A stretch of DNA of 64,000 nt from NCBI RefSeq assembly GCF_004310335.1, contig NZ_SIRS01000003.1, positions 248,001-312,000 of the forward strand, written 5' to 3'. The DNA comes from Hyunsoonleella pacifica. Its GTDB lineage: Bacteria > Bacteroidota > Bacteroidia > Flavobacteriales > Flavobacteriaceae. Under the pieces are notes generated by a model. The model did not search any database. It saw only the letters and a list, made by a program, of their open reading frames with translations, and was not told where the DNA came from. The position numbers and the translations under genes were made by a program. Of this stretch, positions 1 through 6,761 are shown piece after piece. The stretch's first letter is position 1, and each line of letters opens with the position of its first letter.

Positions 1-104
1 GCTACCATCTCACCTTCTTCTACAGATAAATCTATACCTTTTAAAACATGTAAACTGGAATCACCTATAGCATAGGACTTGTGTAATGCGTTTATTTTTA
101 ACAT
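1..104 (-). CDS. ABC transporter ATP-binding protein, N-terminal fragment (LolD/MacB-like)
   Basis: Only the first 35 codons lie in the window; the gene runs off the left edge. The start ATG is at 102-104 (reverse strand). The visible protein begins MLKINALHKSYAIGD and continues into VLKGIDLSVEEGEMVA. This is the opening beta-sheet and the stretch before the Walker A motif typical of LolD/FtsE/MacB-type ABC ATPases, which work in lipoprotein release or macrolide/peptide export at the inner membrane. The Walker motifs are outside the window, so the exact subfamily is an inference from the short N-terminus. Confidence 0.75.
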   Translation of the reverse strand, partial: MLKINALHKSYAIGDSSLHVLKGIDLSVEEGEMV

Positions 105-211
105 TTTTTGATTGATTGAGAACGTTCAATTAGTCACTTTTAACCAATGCGCTTTGCAATAAGACTAACATTACAAAGAAATGTTACAAAAAATGTGTGA
201 AAAAACTTTTA

Positions 212-430
212 TTACTTTTTTAACTTATAGAACTTCCTGTAAATCAGGTAACCAACACCAGCAACCAATATATAAGGGATAGCCATTAAATACATAATAC
301 CATTATTAATACCCTCAGCTGCAGTTTGCCCTTCCTCACTCTCTAATACTGCGCGACACATCGCACATTGCGCATTACTTTCTAAGAACAAGAAAAAGGA
401 AACAAGCAATAAGACAACTTTAGACTTCAT
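212..430 (-). CDS. small membrane protein with CAMC motif, hypothetical
   Basis: A 72-residue protein with an N-terminal signal-like hydrophobic segment (about residues 4-20), a QCAMCRA motif right after it, and one strong transmembrane helix (about 46-64) followed by a basic tail. The CxxC pair would lie on the outer face of the membrane. It is the last gene before the ABC ATPase and follows the DUF420 gene by 13 bases, so it is probably co-transcribed with the sco/DUF420 genes. A role in oxidase assembly or metal or thiol chemistry is suggested only by this position. I do not recognise a named family. Confidence 0.7.
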   Translation of the reverse strand: MKSKVVLLLVSFFLFLESNAQCAMCRAVLESEEGQTAAEGINNGIMYLMAIPYILVAGVGYLIYRKFYKLKK

Positions 431-443
431 CTTTTTAAAAGCA

Positions 444-977
444 TTAGGTATAGTAAGGAGAAATCATAATGTAAACCACCACACCAGTTATAGCTACATA
501 CAGCCATAAAGGAAATGTAATTTTGGCTATTTTTTTATGCCGTTCTATATTATTGGTAATAGCCCTAACGTAAGTTATCAAAACAAAAGGTATAACTGCT
601 ACAGACAATAAAATATGTGAGATCAAAATGAAATAATAGATATATGCAACTGCACCTTCGCCTCCAAATTTAGTAGAATCGCTAGTCATATGATAAGCTA
701 CATACATTACTAAAAACAACACAGATAAAACGATAGCTAACTTCATTAAGCGCTCATGTAGTTTGATCTTTTTATTTTTAATTGCTATTAAGGCTGCTAT
801 TAAAACCCCAGCAGTAACCGCATTGATAGCTGCATATATTGGCGGTAAAAATACAGGTAATGTCGCATCAATCTTAACACCAAACAAAACAGCTACTACA
901 ACAGGAATAGCTATAGACAATACAACAATTAAGGTGTTATACTTTTTTTCATCGAGTAACTTTTCTGAATTATTCAT
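444..977 (-). CDS. DUF420 family membrane protein (CtaM-like oxidase assembly factor)
   Basis: The protein has 177 residues with about five transmembrane helices and almost no soluble domain. The pattern fits the DUF420 family; its best-known member, YozB/CtaM of Firmicutes, is needed to assemble haem-A oxidases. Membrane histidines are visible in the motifs VAYHMTSD and ILISHILLS. The start overlaps the end of the sco gene by 8 bases, indicating translational coupling. The context (sco, ctaB and cox subunits nearby) supports a role in assembling cytochrome oxidase in the inner membrane. The family assignment is from topology and context; the function in this organism is inferred. Confidence 0.8.
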   Translation of the reverse strand: MNNSEKLLDEKKYNTLIVVLSIAIPVVVAVLFGVKIDATLPVFLPPIYAAINAVTAGVLIAALIAIKNKKIKLHERLMKLAIVLSVLFLVMYVAYHMTSDSTKFGGEGAVAYIYYFILISHILLSVAVIPFVLITYVRAITNNIERHKKIAKITFPLWLYVAITGVVVYIMISPYYT

Positions 978-1722
978 TTAGCAACTTTTTTATATCCTCT
1001 TTTAAAATACCAATTTGCTCTTTTTCTCCATTATCATCAACACCTTCCTCTTGGGAAGCAATACCTCTATAATAAATTATAGGATTTCCAAATGTATCTT
1101 TTCGCGAACGGATAAAGCCATTTTTATCTATCAACGCAAAGTTTCCAGAATGCTCAAAACCTCCTTCTACAGCACTGTTTTCGGCAGCATATATATAAAA
1201 CCCTGCGTTTGCCAACTCGTATATGGTTCCTTTATCCCCAGTCATCAAATGCCAGTTAGGGTTTGTAATACCATAGGTTACGGCATATTCATTTAAGACT
1301 TCAGGAGTATCGTATTCTGGATTTATGGTAAACGATGCTACACCAAAATTCTGTAAATCCTTAAACTCGTTTTGAATTTTAACCAAGTTATTATTCATTC
1401 TTGGACAAATGGTTGGGCAGGTTGTAAAAAAGAATTCTATAACATATACCTTTCCTTCATAATCCTTATTGGTAATTAACTTACCGTTTTGATTTGTAAA
1501 ACTAAATTCTGGTACTTTACGCTTTTGACCATTATTTTCAATAAATGCCAAATCAGAAGCAGTAGACGTTTTCACTTGTTCTCGTTTTTGATCGCTTCTG
1601 CTTTCGTTGCGCGACACGTCATTATTAGTTATCCTATCTACAATTCTTGGCACAAACCATATACCAAAAACAAGAATCACAAATGCTATACCTATGTAAG
1701 AGTAATTATTCTTTTGTTTCAT
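970..1722 (-). CDS. SCO1/SenC family copper chaperone
   Basis: The 250-residue protein has one N-terminal membrane anchor (about 9-26) and a thioredoxin-fold periplasmic domain. The copper-binding CPTIC motif is at residues 102-106 (in FFTTCPTICPRM) and the third ligand is H191 in FEHSGNF. Sco proteins deliver copper to the CuA site of oxidase subunit II, here CoxB. The gene overlaps the upstream 241-residue protein by 17 bases and the downstream DUF420 gene by 8 bases, so the three form a tightly packed operon. All key metal ligands are present. Confidence 0.92.
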   Translation of the reverse strand: MKQKNNYSYIGIAFVILVFGIWFVPRIVDRITNNDVSRNESRSDQKREQVKTSTASDLAFIENNGQKRKVPEFSFTNQNGKLITNKDYEGKVYVIEFFFTTCPTICPRMNNNLVKIQNEFKDLQNFGVASFTINPEYDTPEVLNEYAVTYGITNPNWHLMTGDKGTIYELANAGFYIYAAENSAVEGGFEHSGNFALIDKNGFIRSRKDTFGNPIIYYRGIASQEEGVDDNGEKEQIGILKEDIKKLLNE

Positions 1723-2431
1723 CTCTTCCTTTTAAATCCTCTGCTCTTCGTGTATCAGAATTAAATTCGCCTTTGCGTTTTTGCCTATATTCAGTAAACA
1801 AGATACGTAAGTCCTCACTCATTTTATTTTTAATGGTAGCCACCTCTATGCAGTTGTATGAATTAAGCCCATAGATAGGTTTATCTTTTTCTATTTCACG
1901 GTCTTCCCTATCATCAATACGCCCACGTTGGCTCAAATCTTTATCAATAATAAAAACATCATCTGTGGCGTAATTTGCATCTAAAGATTGGGTATATTTT
2001 ATACTATTAAACAGCTTAGTTATTTGCTGTGGTGTACCATATACTAGATGTAAGAAACGTAAATCTTCGTAAAGGCTAATCTCCTTTCGTAATTTTTCAG
2101 CATCCGCTTTACTTGCTAGAGGTGCAATTAAAACTATTTGAAACTTCTTAAAGCCCTTAAACTTATCATATACTAACTCCTTTAAATTAGAAGTCGCTGT
2201 TAATCGTTCCATAGGTTTAGCACCCAAAAAACTTAATACGGTAATATGATCTTTTAGAACAATTCTATCTTCGGTATTAGAATTAAAATCGTTTAAATCT
2301 AGCACATTTTCATTTACAATATCAAGGGGTGTATAATTATGAGTTGCTGGATATAAAAACAATAAGAAGGTAACTGGAAGAAAAAAAAGAATTCCTAAAA
2401 TTGCGTATATACCTGCTTTTTTATATTTCAT
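1706..2431 (-). CDS. membrane-anchored thioredoxin-like protein, Sco-like but without the Cys pair
   Basis: The 241-residue protein has one N-terminal transmembrane helix (about 9-27) and a soluble domain with alternating strands such as HITVLSFLGAKP, FQIVLIAPLA and DDVFIIDKDLSQRGRID. The last resembles the FALIDKNG strand of the adjacent Sco protein. No CxxxC motif is present; the only cysteine is in GLNSYNCIEVA. The C-terminus is highly charged. It is the first gene of the sco/DUF420 operon and follows the terminator of the cox operon. I suspect a degenerate Sco/thioredoxin paralogue involved in oxidase assembly, but this rests on fold-like pattern and position. Confidence 0.65.
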   Translation of the reverse strand: MKYKKAGIYAILGILFFLPVTFLLFLYPATHNYTPLDIVNENVLDLNDFNSNTEDRIVLKDHITVLSFLGAKPMERLTATSNLKELVYDKFKGFKKFQIVLIAPLASKADAEKLRKEISLYEDLRFLHLVYGTPQQITKLFNSIKYTQSLDANYATDDVFIIDKDLSQRGRIDDREDREIEKDKPIYGLNSYNCIEVATIKNKMSEDLRILFTEYRQKRKGEFNSDTRRAEDLKGRDETKE

Positions 2432-2477
2432 AAAACTTTAGATTACCCTTTTAGTAAATACTTTTGCAAAAATAAAA

Positions 2478-2501
2478 AAGGTGGTTCTTAAAAACCACCT
2501 T
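2478..2501 (-). terminator. Rho-independent terminator after subunit IV gene
   Basis: A 9-bp inverted repeat (AAGGTGGTT and AACCACCTT) with a 6-base loop. On the minus strand it is followed by CTTTTTTATTTTTG, a strong U-tail. It lies between the end of the subunit IV gene and the start of the sco-like operon, so it separates the two transcription units. Confidence 0.85.
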
Positions 2502-2530
2502 AGCTGTATATTTTTAACACTAAATTGTGC

Positions 2531-2911
2531 TTAAAAATCTCTTTTTATATATCCATCGTCATATACATCAAACACATAGCCTCCTTCTTGTAATAAAATG
2601 AATATTAAATATAAAATCAAGAATATAGTAGTCCAAACTACCATACGTCTTAGTGCTTTGGTTTCGTCACGCATGTGCATGAAATCCCATGTAATGTAGT
2701 AGGCTTTTACGATAGTAAGTATAATGAATATCCAGTTTAAAATCTTCATGCCTAAAAATTTAGCCATTAAACTTTCTGGTTTATAAATACCCAATATAAC
2801 CTCAACTGCAGTTACTAAACTTAAAAAAACTAAAACACCCCAAATTTTTTGAGTATTAGATTTAAATTTAAGTAAACCTTGAAATATTGCTAATTTATGT
2901 TCGTGTGCCAT
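2531..2911 (-). CDS. cytochrome c oxidase subunit IV (COX4_pro type)
   Basis: A small hydrophobic protein of 126 residues with three predicted transmembrane helices (about 24-42, 52-72 and 89-110). It directly follows the larger subunit III gene and precedes a terminator. The size, topology and order (ctaB, coxIII, coxIII, coxIV) match the subunit IV of caa3-type haem-copper oxidases in Bacteroidota. It stabilises the oxidase and has no catalytic residues. The C-terminal hydrophilic tail is rich in Asp and Tyr. Confidence 0.85.
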   Translation of the reverse strand: MAHEHKLAIFQGLLKFKSNTQKIWGVLVFLSLVTAVEVILGIYKPESLMAKFLGMKILNWIFIILTIVKAYYITWDFMHMRDETKALRRMVVWTTIFLILYLIFILLQEGGYVFDVYDDGYIKRDF

Positions 2912-2962
2912 TTTTAAAATATATTTTCATTTAATCCCAATGCCTTGGGAGATAATTTTTTT

Positions 2963-3955
2963 TTAAACTAAGTAGAAGAATGTAAATACAAATACCCAAA
3001 CTAAATCTACAAAGTGCCAGTATAATCCAACTTTCTCTACCATTTCGTAACTGCCACGTCTTTCATAAGTACCTAACACCACATTAAAGAAAATAATAAT
3101 GTTTATAACAATTCCTGAAAATACGTGAAACCCGTGAAATCCTGTTATAAAGAAAAAGAAATCAGCAAATAATGGTGATCCGTATTCATTTACATGAAGG
3201 TTAGCACCCTCAACATAAACTTTACCATTTTTCATAATTTGGTTTATAGACTCTTCTCTAGTTAAAACAGTTTTTTCGCCTTCGTCATTTATTATTTGTG
3301 TTCTTACCAAAATATCTTTGTTAGCTTGTAAGCCATGAATCACTTCATCCATAGTAAAACTCGGTAAGCTACCTTCGCTAACAAACCACAACCCATTCTT
3401 TCTCTCATGCTGTGTTCTATCTTGATGAGCTGCAGAAACAGCAAAATCTCTTACAGCAACACGCTTAAACACTTTCTCTCCATCATTATCAACGTAGTGT
3501 CCAAATTGCAAAATGTTACCACCTCTAGTTTGTACAGCACCATAATCACCTTTAATAAATGTATTCCATTCCCAAGCCTGAGACCCAACAAATATTATTC
3601 CTCCTATAATAGTAAGGAACATATATAATGTAACCTTAGCCTTATTCAGGTGGTGCCCTGCATCTACTGCCAGTACCATAGTTACAGATGACATAATAAG
3701 TACAAACGTCATAAAAGCCACGTAATACATCGGTGCATCTACACCATGTAAAAACGGAAAGTGTGTAAACACCTCATCTGCAATAGGCCATGCATCTATA
3801 AACTTAAATCTTGAAAAACCGTAGGCTGCCAAAAACCCAGAGAATGTTAATGCATCAGAAACGATGAAAAACCACATCATCATTTTACCATAACTTGCCT
3901 GTAAAGGTTTATTTCCTCCGCCCCAAGTTTTGCCTTCTGCTACTGCTGTACTCAT
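2963..3955 (-). CDS. cytochrome c oxidase subunit III with a large soluble insertion
   Basis: A haem-copper oxidase subunit III of 330 residues. The N-terminal half has helices with the motif MMWFFIVSDALTFSGFLAAY. The C-terminal half has FFFFITGFHGFHVFSG and VGLYWHFVDLVWVFVF, the family signature. Between them (about residues 130-255) is a hydrophilic segment of about 125 residues absent from minimal subunit III proteins. A second, shorter subunit III gene lies upstream. A TATTTTTG -7-like element (3984-3991, minus strand) suggests it can also have its own promoter. The protein forms part of the membrane oxidase complex and is not itself a redox subunit. Confidence 0.92.
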   Translation of the reverse strand: MSTAVAEGKTWGGGNKPLQASYGKMMMWFFIVSDALTFSGFLAAYGFSRFKFIDAWPIADEVFTHFPFLHGVDAPMYYVAFMTFVLIMSSVTMVLAVDAGHHLNKAKVTLYMFLTIIGGIIFVGSQAWEWNTFIKGDYGAVQTRGGNILQFGHYVDNDGEKVFKRVAVRDFAVSAAHQDRTQHERKNGLWFVSEGSLPSFTMDEVIHGLQANKDILVRTQIINDEGEKTVLTREESINQIMKNGKVYVEGANLHVNEYGSPLFADFFFFITGFHGFHVFSGIVINIIIFFNVVLGTYERRGSYEMVEKVGLYWHFVDLVWVFVFTFFYLV

Positions 3956-4071
3956 ATATAAAGGTTGTTATTTAAAAGTTGCACAAAAATAATCATTTTA
4001 TTCATCTAACGAAATATCGCACTCTAAAAATAGACCTAGATTTTTTCTTTTATTGGCATTACCCTCCTTGA

Positions 4072-4150
4072 GTCGCGTCGGGCTTTCACTACTCAATCCC
4101 TCCTAACGTCGGGGATTTCAAACATGCCGTTCTATCCCTAATGCAGGCTT
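4072..4150. repeat. degenerate interspersed intergenic repeat
   Basis: Between the two subunit III genes there is a GC-rich stretch unlike its AT-rich surroundings. It contains GTCGGGCTTTCACTACTCAA, then a TCCCTCCTAACGTCGGGGAT block, ATTTCAAACATGCCG and CTATCCCTAA. The order resembles a short non-coding repeat I recall as common in Flavobacteriaceae intergenic regions (TCGGGCT...AATCCCT...GGGATTTCAAAC...ATCCCTAACG). The paired CCC and GGG blocks could fold on themselves. No ORF fits. Identity is by recall of the family pattern, not by comparison. Confidence 0.5.
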
Positions 4151-4201
4151 ACCCGCCATCTACCAGTTAAAACACACACCATCTTACTGTATACAAGCAC
4201 T

Positions 4202-4783
4202 TTACCCTACAAAATAGAGGAATAAAAACAAGTAAATCCACAGTATATCAATAAAATGCCAAAACGTAGCTGCTAACTCAAAGCCTAACAAATTCTCCGA
4301 ATTATACTTTTGTTTAAAATGATTATAAATTACCACTAAAACACAAATCAATCCAGCCACTACATGTAAAATATGCACAGCAGCAATTAGATAAATGTAA
4401 GACATGGTAACGTTACTGGTAGGTCCTGTAAAATTATAACCCAAATCAATAATCTGGTTAAAACCATTTACCTGGTTTATAATAAACAACACACCCAACA
4501 CTAAAGTAATTAACAATAAAACTGTTGCAAGAGCACGGTTACCCTTTCTTATAGCTAGCTTTGCTAAAATAAAACTAATACTGCTCAGCACAATTACCAC
4601 TGTGCTAATAACAAAAGCATTAGGCAACTCAAAATCAGTAACCCAATCTGGCCTTGATCTACTTACTAAAAACGCACTCGTCCAGCCTCCAAAACTCATT
4701 ATTAAAGACACAATACCAAACCAAAGCATCATTTTCTTTGCTCTGCTATTTTTATCTTTAGGTGTTCCTTGAGTTAAATCCAT
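4202..4783 (-). CDS. cytochrome c oxidase subunit III (short form)
   Basis: The protein has 193 residues and five transmembrane helices. Helix signatures include MMLWFGIVSLIMSFGGWTSA, YIYLIAAVHILHVVAGL and the C-terminal LAATFWHFIDILWIYLFLFL, the conserved subunit III ending. It starts one base after the ctaB stop codon region, so ctaB and this gene are coupled. It is a paralogue of the longer subunit III gene downstream. Both keep the terminal WHF-D-W signature, so they are not two halves of a broken gene. Confidence 0.92.
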   Translation of the reverse strand: MDLTQGTPKDKNSRAKKMMLWFGIVSLIMSFGGWTSAFLVSRSRPDWVTDFELPNAFVISTVVIVLSSISFILAKLAIRKGNRALATVLLLITLVLGVLFIINQVNGFNQIIDLGYNFTGPTSNVTMSYIYLIAAVHILHVVAGLICVLVVIYNHFKQKYNSENLLGFELAATFWHFIDILWIYLFLFLYFVG

Positions 4784-4784
4784 G

Positions 4785-5678
4785 TTAACTTAAAAATTTA
4801 TCAATTACATAAACTATTTGCACCAATGTAATATAAGATACACTTACCAACATTAATTGTTTAGCTGCCTTTTCCGTCATTAATCTAAACAACCTTACAG
4901 CGTAATAAATCATCCATAATCCTAATCCAAAAACAATAATTGCAGCAATAATGGATAAATGTAATCGCCCCGTAAATCCAAACACGGGGATGATAGAAAT
5001 TATTACTGTCCAGATACAATACATTATGGTCTGTACTGCTGTTCCTTTATCCTGTTTTCCTGTAGGCAACATAAAAAATCCACCTTTTTTATAATCATCA
5101 TACAAAAACCAGCCAATAGCCCAAAAATGTGGGAATTGCCAAAAAAATTGAAGCGCAAATAAAGTTCCTGGTTCAATTCCAAAATCATCCGTTGCAGCTA
5201 CCCACCCTAACATAAATGGAATAGCACCTGGTATAGCTCCTACAAAAACAGCTAAAGGTGTTTTTGTTTTTAAAGGTGTATAGGCACAGGTGTATAAAAA
5301 AATAGAAATAGCACCAAACATAGCGGTTTGCTTATTGATACTGTACAAAATAATAATACCTAAAAGCGTAAAAATAGATGAGATAATAAATGCTGTAGTA
5401 ACCGACATACGACCTGCAGGTATAGGCCTGTTTTTAGTCCTACTCATCAACGCATCCAAGTCCTTCTCAATAATCTGATTAAAACCATTAGAAGCTCCCA
5501 CCATAAAATAACCGCCTAAAGCAAGTAAGGCAAGTATTTTAAAATCGACTATATCAACACCCAACAAATAACCTACAAGCGAAGAAAACACAACACTAAT
5601 TGATAAGCGCATTTTTGTAATTTCTTTAAAATCTGAAATTACCGAAGGTGCTGCTACTGAAGTTTTTGTGTTACTCAA
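4785..5678 (-). CDS. ctaB: protohaem IX farnesyltransferase (haem O synthase)
   Basis: A 297-residue UbiA-family prenyltransferase with about eight transmembrane helices. It transfers a farnesyl group to haem b to make haem O, the precursor of haem A for the oxidase. The Asp-rich active-site motif is visible as NGFNQIIEKDLDALMSRTKNRP, of the N-x3-D-x3-D form, with NRPIPAG after it. It is the first gene of the oxidase subunit III/IV operon and has a good promoter upstream. Also called cyoE. No haem A synthase gene (ctaA) is seen in this window. Confidence 0.95.
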   Translation of the reverse strand: MSNTKTSVAAPSVISDFKEITKMRLSISVVFSSLVGYLLGVDIVDFKILALLALGGYFMVGASNGFNQIIEKDLDALMSRTKNRPIPAGRMSVTTAFIISSIFTLLGIIILYSINKQTAMFGAISIFLYTCAYTPLKTKTPLAVFVGAIPGAIPFMLGWVAATDDFGIEPGTLFALQFFWQFPHFWAIGWFLYDDYKKGGFFMLPTGKQDKGTAVQTIMYCIWTVIISIIPVFGFTGRLHLSIIAAIIVFGLGLWMIYYAVRLFRLMTEKAAKQLMLVSVSYITLVQIVYVIDKFLS

Positions 5679-5712
5679 GGCTATCCTATTAATCGCTTTT
5701 TATTTGCGAGTG

Positions 5713-5743
5713 CAAAGATACGCCTTAAAACTAATTTGAGCAA
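5713..5743 (-). promoter_or_regulatory. Bacteroidota-type promoter for the ctaB-cox operon
   Basis: On the minus strand a TTG (-33 element, 5741-5743) is followed after 20 bases by TATCTTTG (-7 element, 5713-5720). This fits the Bacteroidota consensus TTG-N19/20-TAnnTTTG. The ctaB start codon lies 35 bases downstream. Confidence 0.65.
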
Positions 5744-5798
5744 TGGAAGACAAACTTTTAATATCTTTAATACACGCTCTTAAAAAAAACAAAAATCT

Positions 5799-6656
5799 AT
5801 GAAATCTGCAACACCATACACATTTCTTTGTTTCTTCCTAATTACCCTTTCAACTTACGCACAAGGACGATTTGATAAAGTAACTATTACAACAACACAG
5901 CTTACTAATCACACTTACATGCTTGTTGGTGCAGGTGGTAACATTGGGGTTTCAATAGGAGAAGATGGTGTTTTAATAATAGATAACCAATTTGCACCTT
6001 TAACTAAAAAGATTGTGAATGCCCTAAAAAAGCTAAGCGACAAACTTGTAAAATATGTCATGAATACCCACCATCATGGCGACCACACTGGTGGCAACGA
6101 AAATTTTGGCAACATTGGAGCTACCATTATGGCACATGATAATGTAAAAAAACGACTTAAAGAAAAAAGCCCTGAAGCTGCAATACCAGTGATTACTTAT
6201 AATGATAAATTAACCGTACAAATAAATGGTGAAGAGGTTATCGTAATTCATGTAGATAATGCACATACTGATGGGGATTCGCTACTGTATTTTACCCAAA
6301 GTAACGTGCTACACACAGGCGACACTTATTTTAACGGACGCTACCCTTACATCGATTTAAAATCTGGAGGCAGTGTAAACGGATACATTAATGCTGTAAA
6401 AACAGGTTTAATGTTAATAGATGAAAACACTAAAATTATCCCAGGTCATGGCGAGTTATCCAATAAAGCCGAGTATGAAACTTTTTTAAATATGCTAAAA
6501 AATGTAAAAACAAAAGTTTTAGCAGAGATAAAAGCTGGAAAAACCGAAGATGACGTTGCTGCTAATACTTCAATAACAAAAACGTATGATGATTTAGATT
6601 ATGGATGTTGCTTTATTAATTCAGAAAAGATAGAAGGACGTTTTATAAGAGTTTGA
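5799..6656 (+). CDS. secreted metallo-beta-lactamase-fold hydrolase
   Basis: The 285-residue protein has a signal peptide (about 1-21, ending in TYAQ). The zinc-binding motif HHHGDH is at residues 91-96, with further metal ligands in HTGD (172-175) and PGHGE (H217). This is the MBL-fold hydrolase pattern (COG0491-like, cyclase/quinoprotein-relay type). The substrate cannot be told from sequence; true beta-lactamase activity is possible but not the default. It is transcribed alone on the plus strand, divergent from ctaB and convergent with remB. A hairpin follows at 6700-6719. Confidence 0.88.
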   Translation: MKSATPYTFLCFFLITLSTYAQGRFDKVTITTTQLTNHTYMLVGAGGNIGVSIGEDGVLIIDNQFAPLTKKIVNALKKLSDKLVKYVMNTHHHGDHTGGNENFGNIGATIMAHDNVKKRLKEKSPEAAIPVITYNDKLTVQINGEEVIVIHVDNAHTDGDSLLYFTQSNVLHTGDTYFNGRYPYIDLKSGGSVNGYINAVKTGLMLIDENTKIIPGHGELSNKAEYETFLNMLKNVKTKVLAEIKAGKTEDDVAANTSITKTYDDLDYGCCFINSEKIEGRFIRV

Positions 6657-6699
6657 AGAGGTAAACATTACTTTTTAATATCTGGATAGTTAAAAATAA

Positions 6700-6719
6700 A
6701 TTCCTGCTTTCGCAGGAAT
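6700..6719. repeat. short palindromic intergenic repeat (ATTCCTGC-TTTC-GCAGGAAT)
   Basis: A perfect 8-bp inverted repeat with a TTTC loop, followed by GACA. It sits between the convergent MBL hydrolase and remB genes, so it may also slow or stop transcription, although there is no clean T-run. A decayed copy of the same unit (TTCCTAC-TTT-TGCAGGAGCGACA) is at 32461-32482. Confidence 0.6.
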
Positions 6720-6761
6720 GACAGCTACTGAGATGCTGAAAACCAGTACAACAAAACAACC

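Noticed and set aside
2963-4783. Two subunit III genes as halves of one frameshifted gene
   Set aside because: Both have a start, the conserved C-terminal WHF-x2-W signature and full helix sets; they are paralogues, not fragments.
5799-6656. True beta-lactamase resistance gene
   Set aside because: The zinc site is that of the general MBL superfamily; nothing specific to class B beta-lactamases was seen, so resistance is not claimed.
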